A DNA stretch of 64,000 nt from Ehretia macrophylla. Lineage: Eukaryota > Streptophyta > Magnoliopsida > Boraginales > Ehretiaceae. Of this stretch, positions 57,807-64,000 are shown piece after piece (position 1 is the stretch's first letter; each line of letters opens with the position of its first letter). Below the pieces are notes generated by a model. It ran no database searches, was not told the origin of the DNA, and saw nothing but the letters and a program-made list of their open reading frames with translations. Both the position numbers and the translations under genes were made by a program. The stretch spans positions 89,120,644-89,184,643 of the forward strand of contig CM075767.1 of the NCBI GenBank assembly GCA_037974665.1. The letters are read 5' to 3'.

Positions 57807-58363
57807 CTTTTCAATTTTTTTTGCCCTGGTTAGCGTTGCCAACATACTTTATCCACCAAATCTCTATTACCAAATCCCACGGAACATTGGGCAAGACAAC
57901 TTCGCTTCACGTAGAGGCCGGGCACGCAAACCGAGGGCGTAAGGTTTGCGACCAAGTCTCCGTTGCTCCGGTGCCAATAACTTTTGATCCGCAAGGAGTA
58001 ACGCGGTGCACAACATACCGTTGCAAAGCTCTCTGAGAGCTTTACGACGGGGGCAGCTAGCATGCTCGCTGTGCCCCTTTTTGGATCCCAAAATTGAACG
58101 TTTTCATCAGTTTCAGGCCACTTTTGTTCTTTTGCTCTATTTTTTCGTCCCGGATCGTACGTTGTGAGTTGTTAAAAGGACGACAACCTGACACGCAGTA
58201 CATCAGAGGGCCCTACAACGTGTCGATATCACGTCTTGCGATGATGCTGCGTTGTTGAAGCGGATGGGTTGTCGTTAAGACCATTGGGCCTTTTGAATGG
58301 GCCATCTCTATAAGCTGGCACTGTGAACCGTTAACACATATAGGAATTGTGCCTCAACATGAA

Positions 58364-58482
58364 GGGTGCGATCATACCAGCACTAATGCACCGGATCCCA
58401 TCAGAACTCCGAAGTTAAGCGTGCTTGGGCGAGAGTAGTACTAGGATGGGTGACCCCCTGGGAAGTCCTCGTGTTCCACCCC
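58364..58482 (+). rRNA. 5S rRNA gene, copy 69 (closest to consensus)
   Basis: Only G113C separates it from the window consensus, so all internal promoter bases are intact. The -1 base is A rather than C (CATGAAGGG). Its unit closely resembles the next one. Confidence 0.96.
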
Positions 58483-59039
58483 CTTTTCAATTTTTTTTGC
58501 TCTGGTTAGGGTTGCGAAGATACTTTATCCACCAAATCTCTATTACCGATTCCCACAGAAAATTGGGCAAGACAACTTCGCTTCACGTAGAGGACGGGCC
58601 CACAAACCGAGGGCATAGGGTTTGTGACCAGGTCTCCGCCGCTCCGGTGCCCATAACTTTTGATCCGTATGGAGTTACGCGGTGCACAACATACCGTTGC
58701 AAAAATCTCTGAGTGCTCTACGACGGGGGCAGGAAACTTGCTCGCTGTGCCCCTTTTTGGAGCCCAAAATCGAACATTTTCATCAGTTTCAGGCCACTTT
58801 TGTTCTTTTGCTCTATTTTTCCGTCCCGGATCGTACGTCGTGAGTTGTTAAAAGGACAACAACCTGATTAGCGGTACATCAGAGGGCCCTACAATGTGTC
58901 GATATCACGTCTTGTGTGGATGCTGCGTTGTTGAAGCGGATGGGTTGTCGTTAATCCCATTGGGCCTTTTGAATGGGCCATCTCTATAGGCTGGCACTGT
59001 GAACCGTTAACACATATAGGAATTGTGCCTCAACATGAA

Positions 59040-59158
59040 GGGTGCGATCATACCAGCACTAATGCACCGAATCCCATCAGAACTCCGAAGTTAAGTATGC
59101 TTGGGCGAGAGTAGTACTAGGATGGGTGACCCCCTTGGAAGTCCTCGTGTTGCACCCC
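59040..59158 (+). rRNA. 5S rRNA gene, copy 70
   Basis: Changes: G31A, C57T, G58A, G97T. Shares with copy 69 the -1 A and spacer marks (TTGCTCTGG, GAGGACGGGCC), so the two arose by a recent one-unit duplication. Confidence 0.94.
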
Positions 59159-59713
59159 CTTTTCAATTTTTTTGCTCTGGTTAGGGTTGCCAAGATACTT
59201 TATCCACCAAATCTCTATTACCGAAACCCACGGAACATTAGGCAAGACAACTTCGTTTCACGTAGAGGACGGGCCAGCAAACCGAGGGCGTAGGGTTTGT
59301 GACCAGGTCTCCGTCGCTCCGGTGCCCATAACTTTTGATCCGTAAGGAGTTACGCGGCGCACAGCATACCGTTGCAAAACTCTCTGAGAGCTCTACGACG
59401 GGGGCAGCCAGCTTGCTCGCTGTGCCCACTTTTGGTGCCCAAAATCGAACGTTTTCATCAGTTTTAGAACACTTTTCTTCTTTTGCCCTATTTTTTCGTC
59501 CGGATTGTACGTCGTGAGATGTTAAAAGGATGACAACCTGACTCGAGGTATATCAGAGGGCTCTATAACGTGTCAATATCACGTCTTACGAGGATGCTCC
59601 GTTGTTGAAGCGGATGGGTTGTCGTTAAGCCCATTGGGCCTTTTGAATGGACCATCTCTCTAGGCTCGCACTGTGAACCGTTAACACATATAGGAATTGT
59701 GCCTCAACATGAC

Positions 59714-59832
59714 GGGTGCAATCATACCAGCACTAATGCACCGGATCCCCTCAGAACTGCGAAGTTAAGCATGCTTGGGCGAGAGTAGTACTTGGATGGG
59801 CGACCCCCTGGGAAGTACTCGTGTTGCACCCC
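59714..59832 (+). rRNA. 5S rRNA gene, copy 71
   Basis: Changes: G7A, A37C, C46G, G58A, A80T, T88C, C104A. Confidence 0.92.
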
Positions 59833-60387
59833 CTTTTTAATTTTTTTCCCCTGGTTAGGGTTGCGATGATACTTTATCCACTGAATCTCTATTTCCGAAT
59901 TCCACGGAACATTGGGCAAGACAACTTCGCTTCACGTAGAGGCCGGGCCCGCAAACCGAGGGCGTAGGGTTTGTGACCAGTTCGCCATCGCTCCGGTGCC
60001 CATAACTTTTGATCCGTAAGGAGTTACGGGGTGCATAGCATACCGTTGCAAAGCTCTTTAAGAGCTCTACGATAGGGGCAGTAAGCTTGCTCACTGTACC
60101 CATTTTTGGAGCCCAAAATCGAACGTTTTCATCTGTTTCAGGACACTTTTCTTCTTTTGCCCTGTTTTTTCGTCCTGGATCATTCGTCGTGAGCTGTTAA
60201 AAGGACGACAACCTGACTCGAGGTACATCAGAGGGCCCTACAATATGTCGACATCACGTCTTTTGAGGATGCTGCGTTGTTGAAGTGGATGGGTTGTCGT
60301 AAGCCCATTGGGCCTTTTGAATGGGCCATCTCTCTAGGCTAGCACTGTGAACCGTTAACACATATAGGAATTGTGCCTCAACATGAC

Positions 60388-60506
60388 GGGTGCAATCATA
60401 CCAACACTAATGCACCGGATCCCATCAGAGTTCCGAAGTTAAGCATGCTTGGGCGAGAGTAGTACTAGGATCGGTGACCCCTTGGGAAGTACTCGTGTTG
60501 CACCCC
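60388..60506 (+). rRNA. 5S rRNA gene, copy 72
   Basis: Changes: G7A, G17A, A43G, C44T, G58A, G85C, C95T, C104A. Last gene with the short upstream form. Confidence 0.91.
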
Positions 60507-61063
60507 CTTTTCAATTTTTTTTCCCTTGGTTAGGGTTGCAAAGATACTTTATCCACCAAATCTCTATTACCGAATCCCATGGAACATTGGGTAAGACAAC
60601 TTTGCTTCACGTAGAGGTCGGGCCCGCAAACCGAGGGCGTAGGGTTTGTGAACAGGTCTGCGTCGCTCTGGTGCCCATAACATTTGATCCATAAGGAGTT
60701 ATGCGGCGCACAGCATCCCGTTGCAAAGATGTCTGAGAGCTCTACGACGGGGGTAGCCAGCTTGCTCGCTGTGCTCCCTTTTGGCGCCCAAAATCGAACG
60801 TTTTCATCAATTTCAAGCCACTTTTGTTCTTTTGCTCTATTTTTTCATCCCGAATTGTACGTCGTGAGCTGTTAAAAGGACAACAACCTGACTCGCGAGA
60901 CATCAGGGGCCCTACAATGTGTCGATATCACGTCTTGCGAGGATGCTGCGTTGTTGAAGTTGATGGGTTGTCGTTAAGACCATTGGGCCTTCTGAATGGG
61001 CCATCTCTCTAGGCTGGCACTGTGAACCATTAACACATATAGGAATCATACCCTCAACATGAC

Positions 61064-61182
61064 GGGTGCGATCATACCAGCACAAATGCATCGGATCCCA
61101 CCAGAACACCGAAGTTAAGCGTGCTTGGGCGAGAGTAGTACAAGGATGGGTGACCCCCTGGGAAGTCCTCGTGTTGCAACCC
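61064..61182 (+). rRNA. 5S rRNA gene, copy 73
   Basis: Changes: T21A, C28T, T38C, T45A, T79A, C116A. Upstream GC is lost (AATCATACCC). Confidence 0.92.
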
Positions 61183-61740
61183 CTTTTCAATTTTTTTTGC
61201 CCTGGTTAGTGTTGCCAAGATTCTTTATCCACCAAATCTCTATTACCGAATCCCACGGAACATTGGGCAAGACAACTTCGCTTGACGTAGAGGCCAGGCC
61301 CGCAAACCGAGGGTGTAGGGTTTGTGGCCAGCTCTCCATCGCTCCGGTGCCTATTACTTTTGATCCGTAAGGAGTTACGTGCCGCACAGCATACCGTTAC
61401 AAAGCTCTCTGAGAGCTCTACGACATGGGCAGCCAACATGCTCGCTGTACCCCTTTTTGGAGCCCAAAATCGACCGTTATCAACAGTTTTCAGACACTTT
61501 TCTTCTTTTGCCCTATTTTTTCGTCTCGGATCGTACGTCGTGAGCTGTTAAAAAGCTGACAACCTAACTCGCGGTACATCAGAGGGCCCTACAACGTGTT
61601 GATATCTCGTCTTGTAAGGATGCTGCGTTGTTGAAGCGGATGGGTTGTCGTTAAGCCCATTGGGCCTTCTGAATGGGCCATCTTTCAAGGCTGGGACTGT
61701 GAACCGTTAACACATATAAGAATTGTGCCCTCAACATGAC

Positions 61741-61859
61741 GGGTGCGTTCATACCAGCACTATTGCACCGGATCCCATCAGAACTCCGAAGTTAAGCGTG
61801 CTTGGGTGAGAGTAGTACTAGGATGGGTGACCCTTTGGGAAGTACTCGTGTTGCACCCC
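61741..61859 (+). rRNA. 5S rRNA gene, copy 74
   Basis: Changes: A8T, A23T, C67T, C94T, C95T, C104A. Confidence 0.92.
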
Positions 61860-62412
61860 CTTTTCAATTTTTTTTGCCCTGGTTAGGGTTGCCAAGATTC
61901 TTTATCCACCAAATCTCTATTATCGAATCCCACAGAACATTGGGCAAGACAACTTCGATTCACGTAGAGGCCAGGCCCGCAAACTGAGTGCGTAGGGTTT
62001 GTGACGAGGTCTGCGTCGCTCTGGTGCCCATAACTTTTGATCCGTAAGGAGTTACGCGTCGCACAACAATATGTTACAAAGCTCTCTGAGAGCTCTATGA
62101 CGGGGGCAGCCAGCATGCTGGCTATGCCCCTTTTTGGAGCCCAAAATCGAACGTTTTCATCAGTTTCAGGCCACTTTTGTTCTTTTGCTCTTTTTTTCGG
62201 TCCTGAATTGTACGTCGTGAGCTGTTAAAAGGACGACAACCTGACTCCCGGGACATCAAAGGGCCCTATAACGTGTTGATATCACGTCCTGCGAGGATGC
62301 TGCGTAAGTGGATGGGTTGTTGTTAAGCCCATTGGGCCTTTTGAATGGCCAATCTCTCTAGGCTGGCACTGTGAACCGTTAACACATATAGGAATTGTGC
62401 CCTGAACAAGAC

Positions 62413-62531
62413 GGGTGCGATCATACCAGCACTAATGCACCGTATCCCACCCGAACTCCGAAGTTAAGCGTGCTTGGGCGAGAGTAGTACTAGGATGGGT
62501 GACCCCCTGGGAAGTCCTCGTATTGCACCCC
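62413..62531 (+). rRNA. 5S rRNA gene, copy 75
   Basis: Changes: G31T, T38C, A40C, G110A. Internal promoter intact. Confidence 0.94.
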
Positions 62532-63089
62532 CTTTTCAATTTTTTTTTGCCCTGGTTAGGGTTGCGAAGATACTTTATCCACCAAATCTCTATAACCGAA
62601 TCCCACGGAACATTGGGCAAAACAACTTCGCTTCACGTAGAGGTCGGGCCCGCAAACTGAGGGCGTAGGGTTTATGACCAGGTCTGCGTCGCTCCGGTGC
62701 CCATAACTTTTGATCCGTAAGGATTTACGCAGTGCACAGCATACCGTTGCAAAGCTCTCTGAGAGCTCTACGACAGGGGCAGCGAGCTTGCTCGCTGTGC
62801 CCTTTTTTGGCACCCAAAATCGAACGTTTTCATTAGTTTCAGGCCACTTTTATCCTTTTGCTATATTTTTCCGTCTCGAATGTACGTCGTGATCTTTTAA
62901 AAGGACGACAACCTGGCTCGCGGGACATCAGGGAGCCTTACAATGTGTCGATATCACGTCTTGCGAGGATGATGCGTTGTTGAAGCAGATGGGTTGTCGT
63001 TAGGACCATTCGGCCTTTTGAATGGGCAATCTCCCTAGGCTGGCACTGTGAACTGTTATCACATATAGCAATTGTGCCCTCAACATGAT

Positions 63090-63208
63090 AGGTGCGATCA
63101 TACCAACACTAATGCACCGGATACCACCAGAACTCCGAACTTAAGCATGCTTGGGCGAGAGTAGTACTAGGATGGGTGACCCCCTGGGAAGTCCTCGTGT
63201 TGCATCCC
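63090..63208 (+). rRNA. 5S rRNA gene, copy 76
   Basis: Changes: G1A, G17A, C34A, T38C, G51C, G58A, C116T. The -1 base is T. Confidence 0.92.
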
Positions 63209-63766
63209 CTTTTCAATTTTTTTTGCCTAGGTTAGTGTTGTCAAGATACTATATCCACCAAATCTCTATTACCGAATCCCACGGAACATTGGGCAAGACA
63301 ACTTCGCTTCACGTAGGCGCGGGGCCCGCAAACCGAGGGCGTAGGGTTTGTGACCAGGTCTGCGTCGGTCCGGTGCCCATAAGTTTTGATCCGTAAGGAG
63401 CTACGCGGCACACAGTATACCGTTGGAAAGCTGTCTGAGAGCTCTATGACGGGGGACGCAAGCTTGTTTGTTTTGCCCCTTTTTGGAGCCCAAAATCGAA
63501 TGTTTTCATCAGTTTCAGGCCACTTTTCTTCTTTTGCTCTATTTTTTCGTCCCGGATCGTACTTCGTGAGCTGTTAAAAGGACGACAACCTGACTCGCGG
63601 GACATCATAGGGCTCTACAATATGTCGATATCACATCTTGCGAGGATACTACGTTGTTGAAGCGAATGGGTTATCGTTAAGCCCATTGGGCATTCTGAAT
63701 GGGCCATCTCTCTAGGCTGGCACTGTGAACCTTTAACACATATAGGAATTGTGCTCTCAACATGAC

Positions 63767-63885
63767 GGGTGCGATCATACCAGCACTAATGCTCCAGATC
63801 CTATCAGAACTCCGAAGTTAAGCGTGTTTGGGCAAGAGTAGTACTAGGATGGGTGACCCTTTGGGAAGTCCTCCTGTTGTACCCC
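63767..63885 (+). rRNA. 5S rRNA gene, copy 77
   Basis: Changes: A27T, G30A, C36T, C61T, G68A, C94T, C95T, G108C, C114T. Last gene in the window; its spacer is cut by the window end. Confidence 0.91.
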
Positions 63886-64000
63886 TTTTTCAATTTTTTT
63901 TGCCCTGGTTAGTGTTGCCAAGAAACTTTATCCACCAAATCTCTATTACCAAATCCCACGGGACATTGGGCAAGACAACTTCGCATCACGTAGAGGCCGG

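Larger units (their letters stand above)
38848..64000 (+). repeat. 5S rDNA tandem array, right block (38 genes)
   Basis: Starts with the right target duplication ACGGG (38848-38852), whose GGG is also the start of copy 40. Spacer content is as in the left block. Four recurring gene types occur between 38.8 and 48.4 kb: A (G85T, C95A), B (T59A, spacer with TTTCTTTT), C (G3T, A90T, C95A) and D (G85T, C95A, G98A). From 48.9 to 60.5 kb most core promoters read GTGCCTCAAC instead of GTGCCCTCAAC. Short units: 664 bp (40880), 655 bp (41544), 621 bp (48963). Bases 63886-64000 are the beginning of a spacer cut by the window end. Confidence 0.96.

Noticed and set aside
1..64000. CRISPR array or other prokaryotic repeat system.
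   Set aside because: The repeats are 676-bp units with 119-bp plant 5S genes, and eukaryotic LTR elements are present. There are no short direct repeats with unique spacers.

Overview
The window is almost entirely a head-to-tail array of plant 5S ribosomal RNA genes. I count 77 copies on the + strand: 75 near full length, one truncated copy at 23084, and one decayed copy at 41544. Each 118-121 bp gene is followed by a spacer of about 557 bp, giving a repeat period of about 676-677 bp. The gene ends, the internal Pol III promoter, the CATATA/GC/-1C upstream elements and the T-rich terminators are those of a land plant, very probably a flowering plant. I cannot name the species from the sequence.

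Layout. 1-18363: 28 copies in mostly regular repeats, with one compact gene pair at 6884/7101. 18364-22193: a 3.83 kb TG...CA element flanked by the 5-bp duplication CGGAT, with no coding domains; I read it as a solo LTR in reverse orientation. 22194-29346: 11 further copies (one truncated) plus a 3-bp stub of the next gene; from 24.6 kb the repeats alternate in a two-unit higher-order pattern. 29347-38847: a complete but dead Ty3/gypsy chromovirus of Tekay type, with two LTRs of about 2.28 kb, a tRNA-iMet primer-binding site, gag-pol with a C-terminal chromodomain, a polypurine tract and the target duplication ACGGG. It inserted 3 bp inside the start of a 5S gene. 38848-64000: 38 copies, beginning with the gene regenerated by the target duplication. 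This part shows a four- or five-unit higher-order pattern (38.8-48 kb), a two-unit duplication (53.0-55.7 kb), and a block with a 1-nt shorter core promoter (48.9-60.5 kb).

How it works together. Intact copies should be transcribed by Pol III (TFIIIA/B/C) into the 5S RNA of the large ribosomal subunit. This sector looks weakly homogenised. No copy equals the consensus, changes pile up at CpG sites, two retroelements sit inside the array, and the retroelement stop codons fall mostly where Gln codons are expected. All of this fits a methylated, poorly selected part of a 5S locus (inference). No protein-coding host gene, tRNA, CRISPR or novel system was found. The many short open frames in the repeats are by-products of the repeated sequence.

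Numbering of 5S changes is from the first G of GGGTGCG (nt 1) to nt 119. The consensus was built by eye from these copies, and change lists were read by hand.
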